A DNA stretch of 64,000 nucleotides from assembly GCF_001983935.1 (NCBI RefSeq), contig NZ_CP017641.1, positions 6,870,001 to 6,934,000 on the forward strand, in the 5' to 3' direction. The notes below the pieces were generated by a model that saw only the letters and a list, made by a program, of their open reading frames with translations, had not been told where the DNA came from and did no database searches. The position numbers and the translations under genes were made by a program. Positions 40,393 to 50,082 of the stretch are shown one piece after another. Positions within the stretch are counted from its first letter, which is position 1. Every line of letters begins with the position of its first letter. Origin of the DNA: Fuerstiella marisgermanici (GTDB lineage Bacteria; Planctomycetota; Planctomycetia; Planctomycetales; Planctomycetaceae).

Positions 40393-41871
40393 GTGGTGGA
40401 CGAACCTCCGGTTGATGATAGGCCGTTTCTTCCCGGCCAGTTACTGTTTCCGTGGGAATCGGATGACGCACCCGCTGCGCCAAAACAATCGCCGCCCCAG
40501 AGTGATTCCGTGTCGACAGCAACCGAGCCCGAGCCGAAGTTGGAGCCCGAGTTGGTCGGCGAAGGGCTTGATGCTCCGCAGCCACCGGCAGGCAGCGACT
40601 CTCCGGCAGGCGACGACTCTGCGGCCGAATCGGACGCGACTGCCGAGCGTTCGAAGCCAGTGAAAAAAAAACCGAACAAGGCAAGCTCGCAAACCGATGT
40701 CAGCCAAACAGCGGAGTCGGCGAAAGCGGAGAGCACATCACCGCCGCCCGCCGCAAAGGTCAAAGCCACATCTAAACGGCGAGCTACGAAACGCAGGCCG
40801 AAGAAGGCTGCAAAGCGGCGTCGTGCGTCAGCAAAGTCGACACGTCCCAGTCCCAATAACAGTCAACAACCTTTAAAAAGTTATCACGACGCTATGGAAT
40901 ATATTCCGCTAAAATGGGGCGCGCAACTGCCTAAAGTTGGGTTCGGATTCTGGAAGGTCGATAAAGACCAGACGGCGGACGTTTGCCGTTCTGTGATCGA
41001 AGTCGGCTATCGTCATCTCGACTGTGCCTGCGACTATGGCAATGAAGTCGAAGTGGGGCAGGGCATCAAAGCTGCGATCAGCGACGGGCTTTGCGATCGC
41101 GAGGACCTGTGGGTCACATCTAAGCTGTGGAATACCTACCACGCTCCCGAACATGTCCACCAGGCCTGCCAGCGATCACTCGATGACCTTGGGCTGGATT
41201 ATCTCGATCTGTATCTGATTCACTTTCCAATCGCTCAGCGCTTCGTGCCGTTCGAAAAGAACTATCCGCCCGGTTGGTTTTTCGATCCGGATGCAACGAA
41301 CCCGGTTGTGGAAGAGGCGCGAGTTCCCATGCACGAAACGTGGCAGGCGATGGAAGAACTGGCCACATCGGGACTCGTGCGAAACATCGGCATTTGTAAC
41401 TTCGGGACCAGTCAGATTCGTGACCTTCTGAGCTACGCTCGAATCAGGCCGGCCGTGCTTCAGGTTGAAACTCATCCGTATCTGACTCAGGAAAAGCTGC
41501 TTCGCTACTGCGACCAGGAAAAGATCGCCTACACCGCGTTCTCGCCACTGGGGGCTCAAAGTTACTTCAGCCTTGGCATGGCTGATTCTTCTGAAGCCGT
41601 GATGGAAAGCGACGTCGTCAGGAACATCGCCACCGCCTGCGGCAAGTCGCCCGCTCAGGTCCTGCTGCGTTGGGGCGTGCAACGAGGCACCGCTGTTATC
41701 CCCAAGACGTCTAAACGCGAACGCATGGAAGAGAACATCAACGTGTTCGATTTCGAACTCACGGACGAGCAGATGACAGCAATCTCGGGACTTAACCAGG
41801 GCCGTCGCTTTAACGATCCCGGCGACTTCGGCGAAGCGGCCTTCAATACTTTCCTCCCAATCTACGAATAG
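40393..41871 (+). CDS. Aldo/keto reductase with histone-tail-like N-terminal extension
   Basis: Residues 168-492 are a complete aldo/keto reductase, an NAD(P)H-dependent carbonyl reductase, with catalytic Asp210, Tyr215, Lys244 and His277 (HLDCACDYGNE, TSKLWN, LIHFP) and the nucleotide site IPKTSKRERMEEN. Residues 1-167 are unusual: a Pro/Ala/Glu/Ser-rich segment, then a very basic stretch (KRRATKRRPKKAAKRRRASA) like histone H1 or AlgP tails. GTG 40393 is preceded by AGG at 40384-40386, supporting translation of the extension. An internal ATG at 40894 (MEYIPLKWG) gives a normal 324-residue enzyme but lacks a Shine-Dalgarno sequence. Either an in-frame fusion or two products is possible. Confidence 0.8.
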   Translation: MVDEPPVDDRPFLPGQLLFPWESDDAPAAPKQSPPQSDSVSTATEPEPKLEPELVGEGLDAPQPPAGSDSPAGDDSAAESDATAERSKPVKKKPNKASSQTDVSQTAESAKAESTSPPPAAKVKATSKRRATKRRPKKAAKRRRASAKSTRPSPNNSQQPLKSYHDAMEYIPLKWGAQLPKVGFGFWKVDKDQTADVCRSVIEVGYRHLDCACDYGNEVEVGQGIKAAISDGLCDREDLWVTSKLWNTYHAPEHVHQACQRSLDDLGLDYLDLYLIHFPIAQRFVPFEKNYPPGWFFDPDATNPVVEEARVPMHETWQAMEELATSGLVRNIGICNFGTSQIRDLLSYARIRPAVLQVETHPYLTQEKLLRYCDQEKIAYTAFSPLGAQSYFSLGMADSSEAVMESDVVRNIATACGKSPAQVLLRWGVQRGTAVIPKTSKRERMEENINVFDFELTDEQMTAISGLNQGRRFNDPGDFGEAAFNTFLPIYE

Positions 41872-42102
41872 GTCGGGATGCCCCGGCGGGCTGTGGCGTG
41901 GTAGCATGAGGCTTTGCGAATCGTGTCGGAATCGTCAAAGTAGGTGAACGCTAAGCCTGCGGCGCGGATGCTGCGTGTTCAGGTGTCCTCCTGTTGCACT
42001 CAAGGCAGTTGTCCTGTGAGTCCGATCATCCTTCCAGCCGGTGCCAACCGTTCGCTCACTCATCACGCTCAATCAGTGGTCTCCCTTTCTTCCGGAAAGC
42101 CA

Positions 42103-43080
42103 ATGCAAGTCTCACCTCTCAACCTCGACACTCTTCGCAGCGACGACGGCAGTACAACCTTCCCGTTGGTCCTCGCCTGCGAAACTTCCGACGCAACACT
42201 GGACGACACCGCCACCTGGATTGAGCAAAACCGTGACGATCTCAATGCCCAGGCATCGGCTCATGGAGCGATCCTGTTTCGGGGCTTCCCGCTCGCCACA
42301 GATCAGGACTTCGACCGCTTTATCGCCGCCTTCGATTTCCCCAACTTCACGTATAAGGATTCGCTGTCCAATGCGGTGCGTACCAATCGCACAGAACGAG
42401 TGTTCACCGCCAACGAAGCGCCGCCCGATGTGAGCATCTTTTTGCATCATGAGATGGCTCAAACGCCGATGTACCCATCCAAGCTGTTCTTCTTCTGCGA
42501 AAAAGCGGCGGAAGAAGGCGGGGCGACTCCCCTGTGTCGCAGCGACGTGTTGTTCGCGCGTATGCAGAAAGAAGTGCCCGACTTTGCCGCCGACTGTATC
42601 AACAAAGGCTTGCTGTATTCGCACGTCATGCCTGCCGTTGACGACGCCGCCTCCGGCATGGGACGAAGCTGGCAGAGTACGTGGAAGGCGACGACGCCTG
42701 AGGAAGCCGAAACCCGCATGACGGGACTTGGCTACACGTGGGAATGGCAGGACGATGGTTGCCTGAAGGTCACGACGCCAAAACTGCAGGCTGTACGAGA
42801 TCTCGGCGATGGGCGCACGTCGTTCTTCAATCAGTTGATCGCTGCCTTTAAAGGCTGGAAGGACGCTCGCAACGATCCTTCCAAATCCATCACGTTCGGC
42901 GATGGCTCGCCACTGGATCCGGGCTTGATGAATCGAGTGATCGATATGGCAGAAGAGATCACGTTTGATGTGCCCTGGCAAACGGGCGACGTGGCTTTGG
43001 TTGATAACTACGTCACCATGCACGGCCGCCGTACGTTTCAGGGAACTCGCAAGGTGCTGGCTTCGCTGGTGGCATCATGA
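42103..43080 (+). CDS. TauD/TfdA-family Fe(II)/2-oxoglutarate dioxygenase
   Basis: A non-haem iron oxygenase of 325 residues from ATG 42103, which has GGAAAG just upstream. The iron facial triad is His115-x-Glu117 (LHHEMAQTP) and the distal His307 (VTMHGRRTFQG), followed by an Arg that would hold 2-oxoglutarate. GAILFRGFPL and GGATPLCRSDVL are typical of the SyrP/TauD branch. It probably hydroxylates or oxidatively cleaves a small molecule; the substrate is unknown. The stop overlaps the start of the next gene by 4 nt (ATGA), implying translational coupling and a shared pathway with the oxidoreductase. Confidence 0.87.
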   Translation: MQVSPLNLDTLRSDDGSTTFPLVLACETSDATLDDTATWIEQNRDDLNAQASAHGAILFRGFPLATDQDFDRFIAAFDFPNFTYKDSLSNAVRTNRTERVFTANEAPPDVSIFLHHEMAQTPMYPSKLFFFCEKAAEEGGATPLCRSDVLFARMQKEVPDFAADCINKGLLYSHVMPAVDDAASGMGRSWQSTWKATTPEEAETRMTGLGYTWEWQDDGCLKVTTPKLQAVRDLGDGRTSFFNQLIAAFKGWKDARNDPSKSITFGDGSPLDPGLMNRVIDMAEEITFDVPWQTGDVALVDNYVTMHGRRTFQGTRKVLASLVAS

Positions 43081-44132
43081 GCTGCATCAACATCGGACTC
43101 CTTGGAGCTGGCTGGTTCGGCCGGGAAGCCCACCTGAAAAATCTGCTGCGTGTGTCAGACGTCAACGTCACGGCGGTCAGTAGCCGCAGTACCGAAAGCC
43201 GAGACGCCGCCAAGGAACTCATCGGCGATCACCTGCAAACGTTCGACAACTGGCGGGACGTGCTGAAGGTTGCAGAACTCGACGCGGTAATTGTCGCTCT
43301 GACCAACGATCAGCATCACGCCGCCGCGATGGCGTCCTTCGACGCTGGTAAGCACGTGCTGTGTGAAAAACCGCTGGGCCTGACGATCGCCGAATGCGAC
43401 GAAATCATCGCCGCGGCCCAAACGGCTGGCAAGGTGTTGCAAGTCGGTCACGAGATGCGGCACCAGGCGTTGTATCAGCGCATGAATACGATGGTCGAAG
43501 CGGGCGACGTCGGCGATCCTCGCATCATGTGGTGCCGGGAATACCGAGGCCCCATGCGGCCGGGCTGGCGTTCCAGCGAGCAACTTACGGGCGGTCTGTT
43601 GCTGGAAAAAAACTGCCATCACTTCGACCTCTTCAACTGGATGCTGGACACGCCGCCTGTGCGAGTTTCTGCCTTTGGTGGCAAAGACGTGCTGACGGAT
43701 CGCGAGCTACTCGACAACGCTCAGGTGTTGGTTGAATACGAAGGTGGTCGCCGCGCTGTCCTGGAAATTTGCCTGTTTGCTCCGACCGGCGGCGATTGCG
43801 AAATCGGAATCGTTGGTAGCGGTGGCCGCATCGATACGAAGAACCAGGCCATTCACCTGGAATATCACCGTTTTGATCCGCAGGAGCACTTTGCAGAACA
43901 GGTGGCCGATCCGGACGATGATGCCGGCTTCAAAGATGCATCCGGCCGAGTCGATCGCGGCATAAAAGCAGAACTGGCTCACTTCCTTGATTGCTGTCGC
44001 ACGGGGAACACACCGCTGAATGACGGAGCAGCCGCAAGAATGAATGTGGCTGTATGCCTGGCGGCGCAGAAAGCGATCGCGACGGGGCGAGTGGTCACGA
44101 TCGACGAAGTGCTGAACGAATCAACTTCCTGA
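43077..44132 (+). CDS. Gfo/Idh/MocA-family oxidoreductase
   Basis: An NAD(P)-dependent sugar or cyclitol dehydrogenase-like protein of 351 residues. The Rossmann start is GLLGAGWFGREAHLKN, the signature EKPLG begins at Glu97, and a conserved HHFDLFNWM segment follows. The start ATG overlaps the dioxygenase stop (ATGA), so the two are translated together. Family members act on sugars, inositols or amino-sugar derivatives. The neighbouring oxygenase suggests one pathway modifying a small organic substrate, not identifiable here. No signal peptide is present. Confidence 0.9.
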   Translation: MSCINIGLLGAGWFGREAHLKNLLRVSDVNVTAVSSRSTESRDAAKELIGDHLQTFDNWRDVLKVAELDAVIVALTNDQHHAAAMASFDAGKHVLCEKPLGLTIAECDEIIAAAQTAGKVLQVGHEMRHQALYQRMNTMVEAGDVGDPRIMWCREYRGPMRPGWRSSEQLTGGLLLEKNCHHFDLFNWMLDTPPVRVSAFGGKDVLTDRELLDNAQVLVEYEGGRRAVLEICLFAPTGGDCEIGIVGSGGRIDTKNQAIHLEYHRFDPQEHFAEQVADPDDDAGFKDASGRVDRGIKAELAHFLDCCRTGNTPLNDGAAARMNVAVCLAAQKAIATGRVVTIDEVLNESTS

Positions 44133-44263
44133 TAAGGCTGCAGGCCGCTCTCATTTCTCAGGCGGTCGGGTATTTGGCACAATGTGGTGCCTGGCCTCGG
44201 CAAAACAATCAAGCCTTGCCCTCAATCATATCAACCCGCCTACGTCTGGCTGCCACGGCCACC

Positions 44264-44269
44264 AAAGGA
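44264..44269 (+). promoter_or_regulatory. Shine-Dalgarno site for the lactonase gene
   Basis: AAAGGA 9 nt before ATG 44279, the start that opens a signal peptide. Confidence 0.55.
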
Positions 44270-44278
44270 CATCGTCTC

Positions 44279-45538
44279 ATGCCAATGTGCACCACATTCC
44301 ACCGTTCCTTTCTGCTGCCAGTGGTTGTCGTTGCGATCGCGATGACAGCAACGAATGTTCCAGCTCAGAACAACAGTCCAGAAGCGCCGCTGATGGCTTA
44401 CGTCGGCACTTTCAGTTCGCCGTTGAAGGACATGCTGCCCACTCAGGTTGATCTTCCGCCAGGCAACGGACTCGGCATTCACCTGTTTCACGTGGACAGA
44501 AAAACGGGAGCGATGACGCCCGCCGGAGTTCATCGCATGGGCACCAGTCCCAGTTGCCTGGCACTCAGTGCCGACGGCACTCGCATGTATTCGACCAATG
44601 AAACCGATCGCGTCGGAGGAACAAAGGAAGGTTCCGTCACGGCGTTTGAAGTCGATTCGAAAGACGGAAAACTTAAGCCGCTGAACACCGTACCATCGGG
44701 CGGAGCTGGCCCGACTTACGCCAGCATTCATCCGTCTGGGCGCTTTCTGCTGGTCGCCAATTATTTCGGCGGCACCGTCTCCGTACTGCCCATTCAGCCG
44801 AACGGAAGCCTCGGTGAAGCGACCGATATTAAAATTGACGCGGGAAAGATCGGGCCGACAACAGCCACCAACGCGCCACCGGGCAGCTTTGCCTTTAGCG
44901 GACACGATCGCACTCATGCCCACATGATCGAAGCGGATCCGTCGGGGCAATTTGTACTGCACGCTGATCTGGGGCTTGACCAGATTCTGATTTGGAAATT
45001 CGACGACAAAACAGGCAAGCTATCGCCCAATGATCCGCCATTCGTCTCGCTGCCTCCGGGCGACGGGCCGCGACACTTTCATTTTCATCCGAACGGAAAG
45101 TGGTTCTATTCGATTCAGGAAGAAGGCTCGACGCTTGTGTTGTTCGACTTTGACGCGAAGACCGGAAGCCTTACCGAACGGCAGACTATTTCCACGCTGC
45201 CACCGGATTTTAAAGGCAGTAATTTCTGCTCCGAGATCCTAGTGTCGTCGGACGGAAAGTTCGTCTACGCCGGCAACCGTCTGCACGACAGCATTGGGAT
45301 TTTCGCAGTGGGAGCCAACGGCGAACTTTCGCACGTCGATGACGAATGGACTCGAGGCAACTATCCTCGCAGTTTTAACTTCGATCCAACCGGGCAATTT
45401 CTGTATTCGTGCAACCAGCGAGCCGACAATATTGCCATCTTCAAAGTCGATCGCAGCACCGGGCGATTGAACTTCACCGGAAAGTACGCTGCTGTTGGAA
45501 ACCCGTCGATCATCGTCTTCCGGGATCTGGCAAAGTAA
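44279..45538 (+). CDS. Exported lactonase, seven-bladed beta-propeller (Pgl/YbhE type)
   Basis: A 419-residue member of the YbhE lactonase/6-phosphogluconolactonase fold. ATG 44279, after AAAGGA, opens a signal peptide (MCTTFHRSFLLPVVVVAIAM then TATNVPAQ). Propeller motifs are clear: PLMAYVGTFSS, GTSPSCLALSADGTRMYSTN, YASIHPSGRFLLVANYFGG, DGPRHFHFHPNGKWFYSIQE, SSDGKFVYAGNRLHDSIGIF. Being exported, it is unlikely to act in the cytosolic pentose phosphate pathway; an extracellular lactone or carbohydrate role is more plausible. It follows the oxidoreductase gene by about 145 nt and may belong to the same unit. Confidence 0.88.
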   Translation: MPMCTTFHRSFLLPVVVVAIAMTATNVPAQNNSPEAPLMAYVGTFSSPLKDMLPTQVDLPPGNGLGIHLFHVDRKTGAMTPAGVHRMGTSPSCLALSADGTRMYSTNETDRVGGTKEGSVTAFEVDSKDGKLKPLNTVPSGGAGPTYASIHPSGRFLLVANYFGGTVSVLPIQPNGSLGEATDIKIDAGKIGPTTATNAPPGSFAFSGHDRTHAHMIEADPSGQFVLHADLGLDQILIWKFDDKTGKLSPNDPPFVSLPPGDGPRHFHFHPNGKWFYSIQEEGSTLVLFDFDAKTGSLTERQTISTLPPDFKGSNFCSEILVSSDGKFVYAGNRLHDSIGIFAVGANGELSHVDDEWTRGNYPRSFNFDPTGQFLYSCNQRADNIAIFKVDRSTGRLNFTGKYAAVGNPSIIVFRDLAK

Positions 45539-45563
45539 AAACGGCATCCGCCCATGGCCGTTT
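45539..45563. terminator. Possible bidirectional terminator
   Basis: AAACGGC (45539-45545) and GCCGTTT (45557-45563) form a 7-bp stem in the 36-nt gap between the convergent lactonase and polA genes. Confidence 0.4.
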
Positions 45564-45574
45564 CGCAGGCTGGC

Positions 45575-48415
45575 TCAATGAGCTTCAAGCCAGTTTTCGC
45601 CCACTCCCATTTCTACAAGAATTGGAACCTTCATCGGCAGCGCGGTGCGCATGGCTGCTTCGATGACCGGCTTGACGGATTCTTCCTCCGACTTCAGCAT
45701 GTCAAACACGATTTCGTCATGCACTGTCAGCAGCATCTTTGTCTGGAAGTTGCCGGCTCGCAAAGCGGCGTGCACTTTGATCATCGCCAGCTTCAGCATG
45801 TCGGCAGCCGTACCCTGAATCGGACTGTTCATCGCCAGGCGTTCGGCGGCATTCGCCAGAGTCTTGTTGCGGGACGTGATGTCTCGCAAGTAACGGCGAC
45901 GGCCTGTCTGAGTCTGCACGTAGCCGTGCTCTTTGGCCTGTTCGATCGTTGAATCGATCCAGCGCTGGACCCCGGGATATTCTTTTTTGTAGTTCGTGAT
46001 GAGGTCGTTGGCTTCAGCGCGAGGAATGTTCAAACGTTGTTGCAGGCCGAAGCCGGAAATGCCGTAGATGATGCCGAAGTTGACCATCTTGGCTTTGTCG
46101 CGCATTTCGCGTGTCACGTCTTCAAGATCAACCCCGTACACCTTCGACGCCGTCACGTTGTGAATGTCTGTGCCGTCGGTGAAGGCCTGCAGCATGGCTT
46201 CGTCGCCGCTTAGTTCCGCCATGATGCGCAGTTCGATCTGCGAATAGTCCGCGGACAGCAGCAAGTGATCGTCGTCCCGCGGCACAAAGGCGGCTCGGAT
46301 TTCACGACCACGCTGCTTGCGAACCGGGATCGTCTGCAGATTTGGATCGTTGCTCTGCATGCGCCCCGTGGCCGTCCATGTTTGGCTGTAATGAGTGTGC
46401 AGGCGACCGGTTTTGGGATTCACGTGCGATGGCAGTTGATCCACGTAGACCGACTTCAGCTTGGCGGCATTGCGGTAGTCCAGCACGTCGGCCACGATCT
46501 GATGTTTGCCCGAAAGTCGCTGCAGCTCGGATTCTCGAGTCGACCATTGTCCGGTCGCGGTTTTCTTCGGGTTCTTTTCCAGTTCCAGTTCTTCATACAA
46601 CACGACGCCCAACTGTTTGGGCGAATCGATGTTGAATTCGTGTTCGGCTGCCTGATAAATCATGTCGCGCAGCTGATCGATTTCGGTGGTCAGTTGCTGC
46701 GAATAGGCGGCCAGAGCGTCTGTGTCGAGGCGGATGCCTTCGTACTCCATGTCCACCAGCACCGGCACCAGCGGGCATTCGACTTCGTAGCACACCTGAG
46801 CGACGCCTTGCTTTTCGATATCCGGTGCAATCGCCTTCGCGACCTGCAACGTGATGTCGGCATCTTCGCCTGCGTACTCGGCCAGGCTATCAAGCGGCAC
46901 GTCGGCCATGTTTTTCTGATCGTCGCCTTTGGGGCCGATCAAGGTCGTAATCGAAACGGGTTTGTACGCCAGATACAACTCGGCAAGGTAGTCCAGGCCG
47001 TGTCGCATTTCTGGTTCTTTCATGGAATGAGCCAGCATGGTGTCCATGAGCTCACCACGCGTTTCGATGCCGTTCCACTTTAAGAGCGTGATGTCGTATT
47101 TCAGATTGTGGCCGACTTTGCGAATCGATTCGTTTTCGAAGAACGGCCGAAATTCTTCAACTACCGGCGAGCCGGGTACATCAGTGCCCGGTTCTGTGTT
47201 TTGTTCCCCAGCTCGCTGTTCGGTGTCGCAGACCACGTACCATGCCTCATGCGGCTTGATGCTGAATGAGATTCCCAGGGGCAGGGCGGTTCGGGGATCC
47301 AGCCCCGTTGTTTCAGTGTCGAAGCACACCTCCTTCTGCTTTAACAGCTTCTTCAGCAGGGCTGCTCGTTCCGCCGCCGTTTGCACGACGTGATATGTGT
47401 GCTTCACGTCTTTGATGGTTTTGATTTCGACGTCGTCTGCGTCGTCAAACAAAGTGGCCTGAATCTGGCCTTCCCGTTTCTCGCGAATTTTTTCCGTGCG
47501 GCTGGCGGAAGAAGAAAATTTCTTACCGAAAATCTTTTTGCCGATCGTGTCGAATTCCAGTTCTTCGAACAGCTCCTGCAACGCATCGTCATTCTGTGGC
47601 TGCACTTTTAACGCGTCCAGGTCGACCGTGTGCGGCACGTCCAGTTGAATGGTGACCAGTCGCTTTGACAGCAGAGCCTGTTCCGCATTTTCTTCGACTC
47701 GTTCCTTTTGCTTGCCTTTCAGCTTTGACGTGTTCTGCAGCAGGTTTTCGATGGTGTCGTATTCAGCGATCAGCTTTTGAGCCGTCTTGGGGCCGATGCC
47801 AGGGACGCCGGGGATGTTGTCGCTGGCGTCGCCCATCAATCCCAGAATATCAATCACCTGATCGACTCGTTCAATATCCCAGTGAGCCAGCACTTCCGGC
47901 ACGCCCAGAGTTTCATAGGCCGCTCCTTTGCGGCCTGGCCGAAAAATTACCGTGTCTTCGCCGACCAGTTGATGATAGTCCTTGTCCGGTGTGACCATCA
48001 GCGTACGGAAGCCCTGCTGTGCTGCTTCGTGAGCGAGCGTGCCGATGATGTCGTCTGCTTCGTAGCCCGGCATGCGGATCACGGTGATGTTGAAGGCATT
48101 CAACAGCTTGTCGATGTAAGGAAGCTGAGCTGCAATGTCTTCCGGCAGAGCGTCTCGTTGAGCTTTGTATTCCGGAAAAACCTTGTGGCGTTCGGTGGGC
48201 TCCGTGGTGTCGAACGCGGCGGCGATATGAGTCGGTTTCTCCTTCTTCAGGATGTCCAGCACAGTGTTTGTCATGCCAAACACGCCGGACGTCGCCAGTC
48301 CCCCGGACGTTTGCCGAGGACTGCGAATGAGCGCAAAGTGAGCTCGATAAACAAGCGCCATGCCATCCAGCAGGACTAGTTTTTTTTGATCGGGGAACAG
48401 GTCAGGTTCGGGCAT
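45575..48415 (-). CDS. polA: DNA polymerase I
   Basis: Family A DNA polymerase (EC 2.7.7.7) for repair and Okazaki-fragment processing, 946 residues. Residues 1 to about 310 are the 5'-3' nuclease (LVLLDGMALVYRAHFAL; MPGYEADDIIGTLA; GDASDNIPGVPGIGPKTA). Residues about 345-530 are a 3'-5' exonuclease that keeps the DxE motif (CFDTETTGLD, Asp366), so proofreading is probably active. The polymerase domain has DYSQIELR (Asp723) and HDEIVFD (Asp900). A charged linker of about 30 residues separates the first two domains. It is transcribed alone and convergent with the lactonase gene. Confidence 0.97.
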   Translation of the reverse strand: MPEPDLFPDQKKLVLLDGMALVYRAHFALIRSPRQTSGGLATSGVFGMTNTVLDILKKEKPTHIAAAFDTTEPTERHKVFPEYKAQRDALPEDIAAQLPYIDKLLNAFNITVIRMPGYEADDIIGTLAHEAAQQGFRTLMVTPDKDYHQLVGEDTVIFRPGRKGAAYETLGVPEVLAHWDIERVDQVIDILGLMGDASDNIPGVPGIGPKTAQKLIAEYDTIENLLQNTSKLKGKQKERVEENAEQALLSKRLVTIQLDVPHTVDLDALKVQPQNDDALQELFEELEFDTIGKKIFGKKFSSSASRTEKIREKREGQIQATLFDDADDVEIKTIKDVKHTYHVVQTAAERAALLKKLLKQKEVCFDTETTGLDPRTALPLGISFSIKPHEAWYVVCDTEQRAGEQNTEPGTDVPGSPVVEEFRPFFENESIRKVGHNLKYDITLLKWNGIETRGELMDTMLAHSMKEPEMRHGLDYLAELYLAYKPVSITTLIGPKGDDQKNMADVPLDSLAEYAGEDADITLQVAKAIAPDIEKQGVAQVCYEVECPLVPVLVDMEYEGIRLDTDALAAYSQQLTTEIDQLRDMIYQAAEHEFNIDSPKQLGVVLYEELELEKNPKKTATGQWSTRESELQRLSGKHQIVADVLDYRNAAKLKSVYVDQLPSHVNPKTGRLHTHYSQTWTATGRMQSNDPNLQTIPVRKQRGREIRAAFVPRDDDHLLLSADYSQIELRIMAELSGDEAMLQAFTDGTDIHNVTASKVYGVDLEDVTREMRDKAKMVNFGIIYGISGFGLQQRLNIPRAEANDLITNYKKEYPGVQRWIDSTIEQAKEHGYVQTQTGRRRYLRDITSRNKTLANAAERLAMNSPIQGTAADMLKLAMIKVHAALRAGNFQTKMLLTVHDEIVFDMLKSEEESVKPVIEAAMRTALPMKVPILVEMGVGENWLEAH

Positions 48416-48543
48416 GAAGTTCTACATCGCGGGATGTCGGGAAGTGGTGCGGAGGTGGCAGTATAGAAGAATGGCGGATGGCGCTAAGTCGCCGGAATTG
48501 CGATCGCCTCATGCACCGGAGATCCATCCTCAATCATAAGCCA

Positions 48544-50007
48544 CTACGCCATCACGTCCTGAATCGCCTTGCCGTCGCAGAGTGTCAGCGGGCGATCCAG
48601 CCGGTCACGAATTTCGTGGGCCGGATCGATACCCAGCAGCGTGTAGATTGTCGCGGCCAGGTCAGCCGGTGGTGTGGGGTTGCTTTCGGGGAAGGCGGCC
48701 AGTCGGTCGCTGGCTCCGTAAACCGTTCCGCCGCGAACGCCGCCGCCGGCCAGTACGCTGCTGAAGACGTTGCCCCAGTGGTCTCGACCATCGCGCCCGG
48801 CACCCGCTCCGCCGACAACGCTTTGTCCGACTTTCGGAGTTCGTCCCATCTCCCCCGTCCACACGACCAGCGTATCCTCCAGCATGCCACGGTCCTGCAG
48901 GTCGTCGAGCAACGCAGAAAATGCCTGGTCGGTCACCGGGCACAGTCGATCCTTCAGGTCAATGAAGTTGCGGCTGTGCGTGTCCCAATAGACGCTGACA
49001 TTCGTGATTCCATCGTTCGGCCAGAATACCGTCACCAGCGGCACGCCCGCTTCCACCAGACGCCGCGCCTGGAGAACAGACTGCCCGTGCATGTTCATTC
49101 CATAACGCTGACGCAGTTCGGGCGATTCGTCCGCCAGATCGAACGCCTTCCGCACGGTGGGATCGGCAAGGATCTGAAATGCTCGTTCTGTTTGAGCCGT
49201 CACAGCCGCCCCTTCGCGATACTGATCGAGAAACTGCATCTGCTGGTTCAGGCTGCCCAGCAGGTCTCGACGCTGATCGATGCGTTTGTCGGGAAGGTTG
49301 GCTCGCAATGAGAAGCTGGACAGGTAATCAGCCTTTGTCGCGTCATCATCAATGCGAAGAGGTTCATACTGCGGCCCAAGCCAGCCGGCGCCGGAACCGT
49401 GTGACTGTTCTACAAACCGCGGACTGCCGTTGATCACTTCCGGCATCATCGACACAAACGGCGGCAACGGACCACGCCCTCGCTGCAGCTGCGAAATAAT
49501 GGCTCCATAACCGGGCCAGTCTTCGTAAAGTGGCTGACCACGCCGAGCAACATCGCGCCCGGTTAACAGGTAGTGCGTGGCGTGAGTGTGATCGACGCTG
49601 TCATGAGTCATGGAACGAATGACAGCTAATTGGTCCATTCGCTGAGCCAGCTTTGGGAGATGCTCGCAGATTTGAATCCCCGGCACGCTTGTGGAAATCG
49701 GCCGGAACTCACCGCGATAATCCGGAGGTGCGTCTGGTTTGGGATCCCACGTATCCTGCTGGGCTGGCCCGCCCCACATAAACAGCAAAATGCAGTTACG
49801 CGGCTTCTTCTTTCGGCCTGAACCAGCGTTGCCGGTCACCGCCGCCGGAGCAGTCTTCATGGCCGAGGCCAGCTTGTCCGCCTCGCGTGCTTCGACAAGC
49901 TGCGACAGAGTCAGCCCGAACAGCCCCAAAGAACCGGCTCGCAAAAATTCCCGACGCCCCTTCCGGACCGACGGCATTTGCAGAATGCTCATTCGCGAAT
50001 TCATCAC
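48544..50007 (-). CDS. Tat-exported DUF1501 protein
   Basis: A 487-residue DUF1501 protein of the alkaline-phosphatase/sulfatase-like superfamily, typical of planctomycetes. A twin-arginine signal is present at residues 18-36 (RREFLRAGSLGLFGLTLSQ). Family features include CILLFMWGGPAQQDTWDPKP, VDHTHATHYLLTGRD and VVWTGEMGRTPKVG; the last resembles the metal-binding region of the fold. Many relatives are paired with DUF1549/DUF1553 cytochrome-like proteins, but no such partner is adjacent. Function is unproven; a periplasmic hydrolase role in breakdown of complex organic matter is an inference. Confidence 0.9.
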   Translation of the reverse strand: MMNSRMSILQMPSVRKGRREFLRAGSLGLFGLTLSQLVEAREADKLASAMKTAPAAVTGNAGSGRKKKPRNCILLFMWGGPAQQDTWDPKPDAPPDYRGEFRPISTSVPGIQICEHLPKLAQRMDQLAVIRSMTHDSVDHTHATHYLLTGRDVARRGQPLYEDWPGYGAIISQLQRGRGPLPPFVSMMPEVINGSPRFVEQSHGSGAGWLGPQYEPLRIDDDATKADYLSSFSLRANLPDKRIDQRRDLLGSLNQQMQFLDQYREGAAVTAQTERAFQILADPTVRKAFDLADESPELRQRYGMNMHGQSVLQARRLVEAGVPLVTVFWPNDGITNVSVYWDTHSRNFIDLKDRLCPVTDQAFSALLDDLQDRGMLEDTLVVWTGEMGRTPKVGQSVVGGAGAGRDGRDHWGNVFSSVLAGGGVRGGTVYGASDRLAAFPESNPTPPADLAATIYTLLGIDPAHEIRDRLDRPLTLCDGKAIQDVMA

Positions 50008-50082
50008 GCACCTCCAGCCCTGATGATACTCGCAGAGAACGTTGACAAGAAGCCTCTTTTCGCGCGCAATTGCCCAACAAAT

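Noticed and set aside
45575-48415. Whether DNA polymerase I has lost proofreading, as in some bacteria
   Set aside because: The DTETTGLD motif with Asp366 is present, so the 3'-5' exonuclease looks intact.
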